Shown one piece after another: positions 9,805-16,903 of a stretch of DNA of 64,000 nucleotides. Position 1 is the stretch's first letter; each line of letters begins with the position of its first letter. The position numbers and the translations under genes are program-made. Origin of the DNA: Convivina praedatoris (GTDB taxonomy: Bacteria > Bacillota > Bacilli > Lactobacillales > Lactobacillaceae); NCBI RefSeq assembly GCF_933208495.1, contig NZ_CAKOET010000003.1, positions 62,001 through 126,000 of the forward strand. The letters run 5' to 3'. The notes under the pieces are model-generated. The model worked only from the letters and a program-made list of their open reading frames with translations, had not been told where the DNA came from and searched no databases.

Positions 9805-10248
9805 ATGACTAAAAACATTTATTTAGCAGGTCCTTTTTTTGACGAAGAGCAGATTAATCGGGTTAGCCGATTAGAAACGCTGTTAGCTTCACATCCACAA
9901 ATTGGGGAAGTTTTTTCACCTCGTAAACATCAGCATGAAGAATATGAGATGTTTAGTCCAGCTTGGCAGACTGCAACCTACCAAGGAGATGTTCAGGCAA
10001 TTGATGACGCGGATGTTGTTGTGGCAATCGTTGATTATGTGGATGACCAGGTTGATTCCGGAACGGCTTGGGAAATCGGTTATGCCCATGCAACTGGGCA
10101 TCCAATTGTTTTATTTAAGGAAAAGCCTGGATCGGTGAACTTAATGTTAGGCAAATCCTTAACCGCCTTTTTGACGCAAGAAAGTCAGTTGGCAGAATAT
10201 GATTTTGATCAATTACCAAGCATCCCTTATGACGGGGAAATGTTTTAA
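9805..10248 (+). CDS. Nucleoside 2-deoxyribosyltransferase family protein
   Basis: Purine/pyrimidine salvage enzyme family that moves a deoxyribosyl group between bases. The motif YLAGPFF is at residues 6-12 and DSGTAWEIGYA at 84-94, with Glu90 corresponding to the family's catalytic Glu. The start is decided by the ribosome binding site: AAGGGAG (9791-9797) is only one base from the ATG at 9799 but 7 bases from the ATG at 9805, so I take 9805 and 147 residues. The donor and acceptor bases cannot be read from sequence; a related DUF4406 or hydrolase activity is possible but less likely. Confidence 0.87.
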   Translation: MTKNIYLAGPFFDEEQINRVSRLETLLASHPQIGEVFSPRKHQHEEYEMFSPAWQTATYQGDVQAIDDADVVVAIVDYVDDQVDSGTAWEIGYAHATGHPIVLFKEKPGSVNLMLGKSLTAFLTQESQLAEYDFDQLPSIPYDGEMF

Positions 10249-10268
10249 AGAACAGAGGAGTAGTGAGA

Positions 10269-10538
10269 ATGATTAAAGCAGTAGTGACTGTAGTTGGTAA
10301 AGATAAGGCGGGGATTGTTGCTGGCGTAGCTCAGACTTTGGCCCAAGAAGGGGCTAATATTTTAGACATGGCCCAAACGATCATGGACACAACTTTTACC
10401 ATGTCAATGTTAGTTGCGTTACCTCAAGCTAATGATTTTAACGCTATGCAACAGGCTTTAGAAACTACCGGTCAACAATTGGGTGTGACTATCCATGTTC
10501 AGCGGGAAGAAATTTTTGATGCAATGGCACGAGTTTAG
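10269..10538 (+). CDS. ACT-domain protein, UPF0237 family
   Basis: A single ACT ligand-binding domain of 89 residues (MIKAVVTVVGKDKAGIVAGVA...), with the GKDKAGIVAGVAQTLAQEGANILDMAQTI helix-loop that binds small ligands, usually amino acids. AGAGGAG (10254-10260) is 8 bases from the ATG at 10269 but only 2 bases from an in-frame GTG at 10263, so the ATG is preferred. It stands 10 bases before a DUF711/UPF0210 gene. This two-gene pair is widespread in Firmicutes and suggests the two products work together, but their role is not established. Confidence 0.9.
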   Translation: MIKAVVTVVGKDKAGIVAGVAQTLAQEGANILDMAQTIMDTTFTMSMLVALPQANDFNAMQQALETTGQQLGVTIHVQREEIFDAMARV

Positions 10539-10548
10539 GCGGTAACCC

Positions 10549-11892
10549 ATGGATACAAAGCAAATACGTGAAACAATTCAAATGGTCGCCGAAGATCATT
10601 TGGATATTCGAACAGTAACAATGGGAATTTCCCTGTTAGATACTGTGGGAGCTGATGTCAACGACACGGCCGAACGGGTCTATCAAAAGATTACCAAGTA
10701 TGCTCAAAACTTAGTCGCCGTTGCTCAACAAATTGAACGGGAATATGGAATCCCCATCACCAACAAGCGAATTAGTGTTACGCCGATTTCTTTGATTGCT
10801 GGTTCAGCTAATGAAGATGAAATTTTGGTTTTAGCGCACGCTTTAGATCGGGCTGCCAAAGAAGTTGGCGTAGATTTCATTGGGGGCTATTCAGCCTTAG
10901 TTCAAAAAGGTTTTTCTCATGGTGATTTGGCCTTGATTAAGTCGCTACCCCGTGCTTTAACTGAGACTGACTTGGTTATGTCTAGCGTCAACATTGGTTC
11001 ATCTAAGGCCGGTATCAATTTAGATGCCGTTAAATTAATGGGTGAAACAATCAAAAACATTACTGATAAGTCCGATACAGCTAATGCCAAGATGGTGGTC
11101 TTTGCTAATGCTGTGGAAGATAATCCTTTCATGGCAGGTGCCTTCCACGGGGTCAGTGAGCCTGATGTGGTGATTAATGTCGGGGTTTCTGGACCCGGAG
11201 TGGTTAAACGAGCCTTAACCCAGGTTAAGGGTCAACCAATTGATGTGGTTACCGAGACAATCAAGCAAACCGCCTTTAAGATTACCCGTGTTGGTCAGTT
11301 TGTGGGAAGTTTAGCAGCGCAACGTTTACAGGTACCCTTTGGAATTGTTGATTTGAGTTTGGCACCAACCCCAGCCCGTGGTGATTCTGTGGCTGAAATT
11401 TTGGAAGAAATCGGGTTAGAACAAGTCGGCACCCATGGAACAACCGCCACTTTGATGCTGTTAAATGATGCGGTTAAGAAGGGCGGTGTCATGGCTTCTC
11501 AACAAGTTGGTGGACTTTCCGGTGCCTTTATCCCAGTCTCTGAAGATGCGGGGATGATTGATGCTGCCGTAGCAGGAACGCTTTCTCTGGCCAAATTAGA
11601 AGCAATGACGTCAGTTTGTTCGGTTGGATTAGATATGATTGCCGTACCTGGTGATACGCCCGCTACGACGATTAGTGCCATTATTGCTGATGAAGCGGCG
11701 ATTGGGGTGCAAAACAATAAAACAACTGCTGTCCGCTTGCTACCAACTAATGGCACTAAGGTAGGTGACATGGTTGATTACGGTGGTTTATTAGGAATAG
11801 CGCCGGTTATGCCAGTGATTGAAAAGTCGAGTGCCGATTTTATCAATCGTGGTGGTCATATTCCAGCACCAATTCATTCATTCAAAAATTAA
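10549..11892 (+). CDS. UPF0210 / DUF711 family protein
   Basis: A 447-residue protein of the DUF711 family, structurally related to glycyl-radical (PFL-like) barrel folds but without a known reaction. Family blocks include [18 protein letters not shown] near residue 31, [11 protein letters not shown] near 64, [12 protein letters not shown] near 108 and the Gly-rich [17 protein letters not shown] region near 323. The start ATG lies 10 bases after the ACT gene, with AGGCGG as a weak binding site, which suggests translational coupling. A terminator follows directly. Confidence 0.92.
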   Translation: MDTKQIRETIQMVAEDHLDIRTVTMGISLLDTVGADVNDTAERVYQKITKYAQNLVAVAQQIEREYGIPITNKRISVTPISLIAGSANEDEILVLAHALDRAAKEVGVDFIGGYSALVQKGFSHGDLALIKSLPRALTETDLVMSSVNIGSSKAGINLDAVKLMGETIKNITDKSDTANAKMVVFANAVEDNPFMAGAFHGVSEPDVVINVGVSGPGVVKRALTQVKGQPIDVVTETIKQTAFKITRVGQFVGSLAAQRLQVPFGIVDLSLAPTPARGDSVAEILEEIGLEQVGTHGTTATLMLLNDAVKKGGVMASQQVGGLSGAFIPVSEDAGMIDAAVAGTLSLAKLEAMTSVCSVGLDMIAVPGDTPATTISAIIADEAAIGVQNNKTTAVRLLPTNGTKVGDMVDYGGLLGIAPVMPVIEKSSADFINRGGHIPAPIHSFKN

Positions 11893-11896
11893 ATAC

Positions 11897-11927
11897 AAAA
11901 AAACGGCTAACTTTAGCCGTTTTTTTG
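11897..11927 (+). terminator. Bidirectional terminator between DUF711 gene and reverse-strand small gene
   Basis: An A run (11897-11903) merges into ACGGCTAA (11903-11910), paired with TTAGCCGT (11913-11920) and followed by seven T residues. It can terminate both the forward DUF711 mRNA and the reverse transcript ending at 11932. Confidence 0.9.
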
Positions 11928-11931
11928 TGAA

Positions 11932-12180
11932 TCATTTTGTTGATTTATTTTTTGTGGAATAAGCGTAGCGATCATTGCGAACGTAAACACGCTTATTTTT
12001 GTCCAATTGTAGAGGATAGTGTTTTGGCACAAAGGCTTCGCCACGCTTGGCAGCGACACGAGCATCACGAGTGTTTAAGACGTTATCACGAAAATGATTT
12101 AAAGATCCAGCAAACTTACTTTGAATGTCAAGAATAAAATGACGTAAAGTATCGGCTGTTGATGAAACTGGTAAGTTCAT
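11932..12180 (-). CDS. Small basic protein, function unknown
   Basis: An 82-residue protein (begins MNLPVSSTADTLRHF) with many Arg/Lys residues and a tail rich in Lys, Asn and Tyr. No membrane segment or recognised motif is visible. I accept it as real because AAGGAGGT lies 5 bases before the ATG, the gene has its own strand with a shared terminator at its end, and there is no competing gene. The basic composition would allow nucleic-acid or ribosome binding, but that is only a guess. Confidence 0.7.
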   Translation of the reverse strand: MNLPVSSTADTLRHFILDIQSKFAGSLNHFRDNVLNTRDARVAAKRGEAFVPKHYPLQLDKNKRVYVRNDRYAYSTKNKSTK

Positions 12181-12275
12181 AATTGACCTCCTTGGGTTAC
12201 TTCTTCCATTAACTATAGCGGTTTAAAGCACAGAAAGGCGGTTCTTTTACAAATCATAAGGAACTTTACTAGTTC

Positions 12276-12305
12276 TTAACATTTACGGTGCCAAAAAGTT
12301 ATAAT
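12276..12305 (+). promoter_or_regulatory. Promoter of xerC
   Basis: TTAACA (12276-12281), an 18-base spacer and a consensus TATAAT (12300-12305). The xerC ATG begins at 12313, seven bases after the -10 box, so the transcript is predicted to begin at or within a base or two of the start codon. No Shine-Dalgarno sequence is seen. Confidence 0.65.
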
Positions 12306-12312
12306 AAAAGAC

Positions 12313-13218
12313 ATGTCACGAGATTTAGAAAAATTATATGTAGAATATTTAACCGCTGAACGGCAATATTCACCTCAAACAGTCAAGGCCTATCTGACTG
12401 ATATTGGTCATTTTAAGGATTATTTGAATCAGAATGGTGGTTTTACTAGTTTTGAATCGATTCAAAATCTAGACGTACGGATTTATTTAGCTAGCCTATA
12501 TGAAGCCCAGCAGGCTCGAACTACAATTGCCCGAAAGGTCAGTAGTCTAAGAACTTTTTATCAGTTTTTATTAAATCGCCAATACGTGACCGATAATCCC
12601 TTTAGTCAGGTGGCCTTAAAAAAACACCAAGATCACTTACCGGAATTTTTCTATGAAAGTGAATTAGATGAACTCTTTGCAGTAGCCTATAATCCTGAGC
12701 AACATCCCCTTTGGCAACGTGATGCTGCTTTATTAGAATTTTTTTATGCGACTGGAGCCCGAGTAGCAGAAGTTGCTCAGCTAGAAATTAATCAAATTGA
12801 TTTTAGTCAGCGTCTAGTCTTACTTCATGGAAAGGGGCAACGTGATCGTTATGTACCATTTGGTCATTTTGCCCAACAGGCCCTGCAACAATATTTAAAT
12901 CAGTTACGACCAAAATTATTACAGGGGCAAGAACATAATTATGTCTTTGTTAATCAACGAGGCAAACCTTTAACTACCGCCGGAATTAGTTATATTTTGC
13001 AACAGTTAATGAACAGAACCAGTTTGACTGGAAAAATTCACCCCCACATGCTCCGTCATAGTTTTGCCACGCATTTACTCAATAATGGAGCTGATATGCG
13101 GACTGTACAAGAATTACTAGGACATGTCAATTTATCGACAACGCAGATTTATACCCACGTTTCCCGTGCTAGTTTGCAAGATAATTACCGCAATTTCTTT
13201 CCTAGGGCAAAACGATAA
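12313..13218 (+). CDS. xerC: Tyrosine recombinase XerC
   Basis: Chromosome-dimer resolution recombinase. The N-terminal SAM-like core-binding domain occupies about 1-90 and the catalytic domain the rest. All catalytic residues are visible: Arg150 (TGARVAE), Lys174 (HGKGQRDR), His245 and Arg248 (HPHMLRH), His271 (LLGHVNL) and Tyr280 (QIYTHVS). XerC-like rather than XerD-like features are LPEFFYESELDELF and the FPRAKR C-terminus. The length of 301 residues is normal. There is no phage context, so it is the housekeeping recombinase and not an integrase. The start codon lies at the predicted transcription start, suggesting a leaderless mRNA. Confidence 0.92.
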   Translation: MSRDLEKLYVEYLTAERQYSPQTVKAYLTDIGHFKDYLNQNGGFTSFESIQNLDVRIYLASLYEAQQARTTIARKVSSLRTFYQFLLNRQYVTDNPFSQVALKKHQDHLPEFFYESELDELFAVAYNPEQHPLWQRDAALLEFFYATGARVAEVAQLEINQIDFSQRLVLLHGKGQRDRYVPFGHFAQQALQQYLNQLRPKLLQGQEHNYVFVNQRGKPLTTAGISYILQQLMNRTSLTGKIHPHMLRHSFATHLLNNGADMRTVQELLGHVNLSTTQIYTHVSRASLQDNYRNFFPRAKR

Positions 13219-13228
13219 ATTTTTGCAA

Positions 13229-13257
13229 TTGTTTTCAAACGGTAACAATAGTAAAAT
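13229..13257 (+). promoter_or_regulatory. Promoter of the galM-like gene overlapped by a CcpA (cre) site
   Basis: TTGTTT (13229-13234), a 17-base spacer and TAAAAT (13252-13257). The segment TTCAAACGGTAACA (13234-13247) matches the cre consensus TGNAANCGNTNNCA at all fixed positions but one, and sits in the promoter spacer, where CcpA binding would repress. The ATG begins 6 bases after the -10 box. Confidence 0.65.
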
Positions 13258-13263
13258 TAAAAC

Positions 13264-14142
13264 ATGATTATTTTAGAGAATAATAACTTACAAGTAAAAA
13301 TAAACGAAGAGGGAGCCGAATTAACGAGTGTCTGGAATAAAGTGGCTCAATTAGAATATATTTGGGTTGGGGATCCTAAATATTGGGGCCGGCATGCACC
13401 AAACTTATTTCCAATTGTGGGTCGTTTACGAGGTGACCAGTTTGTAGTTGACGGCGAAACTTATTACATGAACCAACATGGTTTTGCCCGTAACATGCAT
13501 TTTGATGTCGTTGAACAAAGTGAGCAAGAAGTTGTTTTGCGTTTAAGTGATAATGAATCGACTTTGCGGATTTATCCCTTTAAATTTCGATTTGACGTGC
13601 GGTTTATTTTGACGAATCAGGATGAAGTAAAAATTGATTACATTGTTCATAATCCTGATGAAAAAGAAACGCTTTTCTTTAGCGTTGGGGGGCATCCAGC
13701 CTTTAATTTACCGCTTGATGGTGGCAAATTTTCAGATTACTATTTGTCAATTGAACCCGAAATTGTCTACGACCGGGTTCGGTTGGTAGGACCATATTCC
13801 AATCCTAATTTGCCAACGCCATTTAATGCTAACATTCCTTTGCGTTTACGCCAGGAAGATTATCATGATGATGCTATTGTTTTAAAACTTGATCGTCAGC
13901 GAACCAGTTTCTTGTTAGCTCGTTTGGCTAACCAGCACGGCATGAAGATGACTGTTGAAAATGCTCAATTCCTAGGAATTTGGACACCAGCTGGTAAGGA
14001 GGCGCCTTTCATTGCCATTGAGCCATGGTGGGGTATTGCTGATACGGTTGATGCGACTGGAAATTTCAAAGAGAAATTTGGTGTCAATGTTTTAGCCGCC
14101 GGTGATACCTTCGAAGGTTCTTACAGCATGACTTTCTTCTAA
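13264..14142 (+). CDS. Aldose 1-epimerase family protein (LacX/GalM-like)
   Basis: Mutarotase-fold protein of 292 residues that probably interconverts alpha and beta anomers of a hexose or hexose phosphate. Conserved blocks include HAPNLFPIVGRL near residue 45 with the following NQHGFARN, the GGHPAFNLPL motif near 141 carrying a catalytic-type His, and a Glu in FIAIEPWWGIADT near 252. The overall form is closest to the LacX branch rather than true GalM. The promoter with a cre site implies carbon-catabolite control. No Shine-Dalgarno sequence precedes the ATG, which lies at the predicted transcription start. Confidence 0.85.
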   Translation: MIILENNNLQVKINEEGAELTSVWNKVAQLEYIWVGDPKYWGRHAPNLFPIVGRLRGDQFVVDGETYYMNQHGFARNMHFDVVEQSEQEVVLRLSDNESTLRIYPFKFRFDVRFILTNQDEVKIDYIVHNPDEKETLFFSVGGHPAFNLPLDGGKFSDYYLSIEPEIVYDRVRLVGPYSNPNLPTPFNANIPLRLRQEDYHDDAIVLKLDRQRTSFLLARLANQHGMKMTVENAQFLGIWTPAGKEAPFIAIEPWWGIADTVDATGNFKEKFGVNVLAAGDTFEGSYSMTFF

Positions 14143-14150
14143 GAGAACTT

Positions 14151-14185
14151 AAAAAGGACTTGAATTTATATTCAAGTCCTTTTTT
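14151..14185 (+). terminator. Bidirectional terminator between galM-like gene and catalase
   Basis: AAAAAGGACTTGAA (14151-14164) pairs with TTCAAGTCCTTTTT around a 6-base loop; A and T tracts flank both sides, serving both converging genes. Confidence 0.93.
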
Positions 14186-14191
14186 GTATGC

Positions 14192-15649
14192 TTATTGTTG
14201 CTGGGCCTTAATGGCTGCAATTTTATCAGCAATCCGTTGACCATAATCGGCATCAACTTGCGTAAACAAATTAATTTGGCGCTCTTGGGTTGCAAGGTCA
14301 TCAATGTAACCTAAGGAATCAGCAATTCCTTGCGTTAGAATCTCTTTTTGATCCTCAGTCATCAAATTGTACAAGGCTGCTGGTTGGGAGAAGTAATCTT
14401 GGTCGTAAGCTGGATAATTGCCAGTTTTACCAGATATTTCATCCCCAGCAATGTCGCCACGATGATCTTCGACAGGACCCCCTTTGGTGTTTGGCTCATA
14501 AACAACAGAGTCGGCACCATTGTCATTGGTAGTCATGTAGCCATCACGCTCGTAAGTGTCAACTTTGACACCTGCTTTAGGGCGGTTAACCGGAATGTCT
14601 TGATAGTTGGCTCCGAGACGATAGCGCTGAGTATCATTATAAGAGAATAAACGACCTTGGAGTAACTTATCTAATGAAGGTTCGATACCAGGCACTAGAT
14701 TAGCAGGGGACATGGCTGCTTGTTCAACATTTCGGAAAAAGTTACCAGGATTGTGATCAAGAATAAACTGTCCAATTTCAATCAAAGGATAATCGTGTTG
14801 AGATACAACCTTGGTTACATCAAAGATGTCATATTTATAATTCAAACCTTCTTCATAAGGGATGATTTGAACTTTAACAGTCCAAGATGGATAGTCCCCA
14901 TTTTCAATGGCATCAAACATTTGGTGACGGTGCCAGTCAGTATCTTTGGACATCATGGCTGTGGCATCTTCAGGGGATAGGTTTTTAATGCCATGGTTAG
15001 ATTTGAAGTGGTATTTAACCCAGAACTGTTCCCCTTGTGCGTTAACCCATTTGAAGGTGTGGGAACCGTAACCGTGCATGTAACCATAACCGTAAGGGAA
15101 ACCACGGTCGGAGAAAAGAGTTGTTAATTGGTGCAAACTTTCAGGTGAGTTAGACCAAAAATCCCATTGCATGTTGTCGTCACGTAAACCAGTTTGTGGT
15201 TCACGCTTTTGGGAATGAATAAAGTCCGGGAACTTGAGTGGGTCATTAATAAAGAAGACCGGCGTATTGTTACCAACAATGTCGTAGTTTCCTTCGTCAG
15301 TATAGAAACGAACGGCAAAACCGTGAACATCACGGGCCGTATCGGGATAACCTTTTTCACCAGCTACTGAGGAAAAACGGGCAAAGGTGTCAGTAACCTT
15401 ACCTTCTCCATTTAAGAAGTCAGCCTTGGTGTATGCTGACATATCTTTAGTTAGGGTAAAATGCCCCATGGCACCTGAACCCTTAGCATGGACAACTCGT
15501 TCTGGAATACGCTCACGATCAAAGTGGGCTAATTTTTCAATTAATTGGTAGTCCTGTAAAAGCAGTGGGCCACGTTCACCAGCTGATAAGCTGTGCTGGT
15601 TGTTAGCAAAGGGCTGACCACTGCGAGTTGTTATTTTTCTATCGGGCAT
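14192..15649 (-). CDS. katA: Haem catalase (monofunctional, small-subunit type)
   Basis: Converts hydrogen peroxide to water and oxygen using haem b. I start at 15649 (product begins MPDRKITTRS, 485 residues) because AAGGAG lies 7 bases upstream; the frame extends 15 codons further without a binding site. The distal His54 (RVVHAKG), Asn127 (GNNTPVFF) and the proximal haem-ligand Tyr in RLFSYNDTQRYRLG (about residue 337) are present, so the enzyme should be active. Lactic acid bacteria generally do not make haem, so activity would depend on imported haem. The gene diverges from the aromatic operon, with operator-like dyad symmetry in its promoter. Confidence 0.97.
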   Translation of the reverse strand: MPDRKITTRSGQPFANNQHSLSAGERGPLLLQDYQLIEKLAHFDRERIPERVVHAKGSGAMGHFTLTKDMSAYTKADFLNGEGKVTDTFARFSSVAGEKGYPDTARDVHGFAVRFYTDEGNYDIVGNNTPVFFINDPLKFPDFIHSQKREPQTGLRDDNMQWDFWSNSPESLHQLTTLFSDRGFPYGYGYMHGYGSHTFKWVNAQGEQFWVKYHFKSNHGIKNLSPEDATAMMSKDTDWHRHQMFDAIENGDYPSWTVKVQIIPYEEGLNYKYDIFDVTKVVSQHDYPLIEIGQFILDHNPGNFFRNVEQAAMSPANLVPGIEPSLDKLLQGRLFSYNDTQRYRLGANYQDIPVNRPKAGVKVDTYERDGYMTTNDNGADSVVYEPNTKGGPVEDHRGDIAGDEISGKTGNYPAYDQDYFSQPAALYNLMTEDQKEILTQGIADSLGYIDDLATQERQINLFTQVDADYGQRIADKIAAIKAQQQ

Positions 15650-15684
15650 ATAAAACTCCTTTTGGTATAGTTGTGAATGTCTAT

Positions 15685-15713
15685 AATTTATCACTTGATA
15701 AATTAATTAGCAA
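15685..15713 (-). promoter_or_regulatory. Catalase promoter with an internal perfect palindrome
   Basis: On the reverse strand TTGCTA (15713-15708), a 17-base spacer and TAAATT (15690-15685) form a promoter. The segment 15685-15704 is a perfect inverted repeat: AATTTATCA, two bases, TGATAAATT. It covers the -10 box and most of the spacer, where a repressor would block polymerase. It does not match the 7-1-7 PerR box. Confidence 0.6.
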
Positions 15714-15754
15714 GTCTTTTCTAAAATATTTACTAATTAATTCTAAGGATATCC

Positions 15755-15788
15755 TTGACAATTCATGAAATTTAAATTAATGTATACT
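15755..15788 (+). promoter_or_regulatory. Promoter region of the aromatic amino acid operon
   Basis: A consensus TTGACA (15755-15760) and a TATACT (15783-15788) lie upstream of the leader peptide. The spacer of 22 bases is longer than usual, so the true pairing of boxes is uncertain. TATACT alone places the transcription start near 15795, about 19 bases before the leader ATG. Confidence 0.45.
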
Positions 15789-15813
15789 CATAAATAAATT
15801 TAAGGAAACTTTT

Positions 15814-15867
15814 ATGACCACTATGACCTCACAACACAATAGTTATTTTTACTTCTGGTTTATGTAG
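15814..15867 (+). CDS. Aromatic amino acid leader peptide (attenuation sensor)
   Basis: A 17-codon ORF reading MTTMTSQHNSYFYFWFM followed by TAG. AAGGA (15802-15806) is 7 bases before the ATG, an ideal ribosome binding site. Codons 11-16 are Tyr-Phe-Tyr-Phe-Trp-Phe, six aromatic residues in a row including all three aromatic amino acids made by the downstream operon. These codons overlap the 5' arm (15851-15858) of the first leader hairpin. By analogy with the trp and phe leaders of enterobacteria, I infer that ribosome stalling on these codons decides between antiterminator and terminator. The composition is too biased to be chance, but translation is unproven. Confidence 0.85.
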   Translation: MTTMTSQHNSYFYFWFM

Positions 15868-15972
15868 CGCCGTCGCTCAATGCGTCGGTAACACGATGCA
15901 CTGAGCGACCAGAAGTTTTGAGGTTTGGTCACTGGGTGTTAGCAAACAATGCTTAGTGACTTTTTATTTTTT
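15851..15972 (+). promoter_or_regulatory. Aromatic operon attenuator: pause hairpin, antiterminator and terminator 1
   Basis: Four segments can pair in two exclusive ways. 1:2 pause hairpin: ACTTCTGG (15851-15858) with CCAGAAGT (15909-15916), GTCGCTCA (15872-15879) with TGAGCGAC (15902-15909), and TGCGTCG (15881-15887) with CGATGCA (15894-15900). 2:3 antiterminator: GACCAGA (15907-15913) with TTTGGTC (15924-15930). 3:4 terminator: 15928-15940 with 15948-15960, a 13-bp stem with GU pairs, then TTTTTATTTTTT (15961-15972). Segment 3 cannot be in both. Stalling in the leader peptide would hide segment 1, free segment 2 and allow read-through. I see no T-box consensus. Confidence 0.82.
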
Positions 15973-15992
15973 CCGCCAGACCGGCGGGGGTG

Positions 15993-16031
15993 AGAATCGT
16001 GCTAGGGATTGTGCTAGCATGGTTCTTTTTT
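15993..16031 (+). terminator. Second terminator in the aromatic operon leader
   Basis: A 13-bp stem (15993-16005 with 16014-16026, two GU pairs), an 8-nt loop and six T residues (16026-16031), ahead of aroE. It is preceded by a small GC hairpin (CCGCC 15973-15977 with GGCGG 15983-15987). It could be a second attenuation step or a backstop; the switch that would open it is not obvious. Confidence 0.75.
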
Positions 16032-16049
16032 CGTTAGGAGGTAGTTAGC

Positions 16050-16100
16050 GTGACAATTAGAGATGAAGGGGGGCTTGGCGGATGTTGTATGGTTTATTAG
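16050..16100 (+). CDS. Possible second leader ORF overlapping the aroE start
   Basis: GTG at 16050 lies 8 bases after a perfect AGGAGG (16036-16041) and opens a 16-codon frame (MTIRDEGGLGGCCMVY) that ends at a TAG within aroE. It overlaps aroE by 19 bases in another frame. It could raise aroE translation by coupling. The peptide has no notable regulatory codons, and the AGGAGG may simply be a relic or a standby site. Confidence 0.35.
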   Translation: MTIRDEGGLGGCCMVY

Positions 16101-16900
16101 CCCATCCAGCGGGACATTCTAAATCCCCTAAAATGCAAAATGCCATGATGCAAGTTAGCGGATTACATGCTCACTATGAAGCTTTTGATGTAGATCCTAA
16201 TCAGTTGGGGGTTGTAATAGCTGGTTTAAAAGCTTTGGGAGCTGGTGGTTTTAATGTTTCAACACCCTTTAAAGCCGCTGTGATTCCTTATTTGGACCAA
16301 GTATCTCCACTGGCTCAGCGCTTACAGGCAGTCAATACGGTAAAAATTGAAGCGGGGCGTTTGATTGGTACCAGTACAGACGGGGATGGCTTTTGGCAAA
16401 GTTTACCCCGAGGACAAGCAAAGCAGCGAGTAGTAATTTTAGGAACTGGTGGAGCTGCTCGTGCAGTAATTGCCAGTGCTAGGGATTATGGGGTTAATAA
16501 CTTAACTGTTTTTAACCGTCGGCACGCGGATTGGCTGCAACGACAAAAGGCCTTGATCAAATTAAATCAGCAGGCCCAATTAATCGATATTGCTGATGAA
16601 AACTTATTGCAAGAGGCCCTGTCTCAAGCTGACTTGTTGATTAATGCTACCACGGTTGGCATGGATGGTAATGACTGTTTATTAACTGATACCATGCTAA
16701 ATTATTTACCAGACTCAGCCTATGTTGTTGATATGATTTATCGTAATGCTCATACTAAGTTGTTACAACTAGCCCAAGCGCGCGGATTAAAGACACAAAA
16801 TGGTTTGCCGATGTTGGTGGGTCAGGGGGCTTTGAGTTTTGAATATTGGTTTAATTGTCCGGCTGACCGGAAATTGATGAAAAAAGAAATTGAGGAATAA
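16082..16900 (+). CDS. aroE: Shikimate dehydrogenase
   Basis: NADPH-dependent reduction of 3-dehydroshikimate to shikimate. The N-terminal substrate domain begins YGLLAHPAGHSKSP (family form YGxxGxPxxHSxSP), with the catalytic Lys in NVSTPFK (about residue 63) and Asp in TSTDGDGF (about 101). The NADP Rossmann motif GTGGAARA is near 124-131. It has 272 residues, normal for the family. AAGGGGGG (16066-16073) is 8 bases before the ATG. It is the first gene of the aromatic operon, downstream of the attenuator; aroF follows after 3 bases. Confidence 0.95.
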   Translation: MLYGLLAHPAGHSKSPKMQNAMMQVSGLHAHYEAFDVDPNQLGVVIAGLKALGAGGFNVSTPFKAAVIPYLDQVSPLAQRLQAVNTVKIEAGRLIGTSTDGDGFWQSLPRGQAKQRVVILGTGGAARAVIASARDYGVNNLTVFNRRHADWLQRQKALIKLNQQAQLIDIADENLLQEALSQADLLINATTVGMDGNDCLLTDTMLNYLPDSAYVVDMIYRNAHTKLLQLAQARGLKTQNGLPMLVGQGALSFEYWFNCPADRKLMKKEIEE

Positions 16901-16903
16901 ATT

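Noticed and set aside
12313-13218. Phage or integrative-element integrase
   Set aside because: The recombinase matches the housekeeping XerC pattern, and no attachment site, excisionase or phage gene is nearby.
14290-14980. Forward-strand ORFs inside the catalase gene
   Set aside because: They lie opposite the clear catalase reading frame, have no ribosome binding sites and encode nothing recognisable; they are shadow frames.
15685-15704. PerR box for the catalase palindrome
   Set aside because: PerR sites have 7-1-7 symmetry with TTATAAT arms; this element has two central bases and TTTATCA arms, so I do not name the regulator.
15755-15788. Perfect consensus promoter TTGACA ... TATACT for the aro leader
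   Set aside because: The spacer is 22 bases, well outside the normal 16-19, so I kept it as a low-confidence promoter region rather than a confirmed one.
15868-16081. T-box riboswitch in the aromatic leader
   Set aside because: I looked for the AGGGTGGNACCGCG antiterminator core and the stem I specifier region and did not find them; the leader peptide with alternative pairings explains the structure better.
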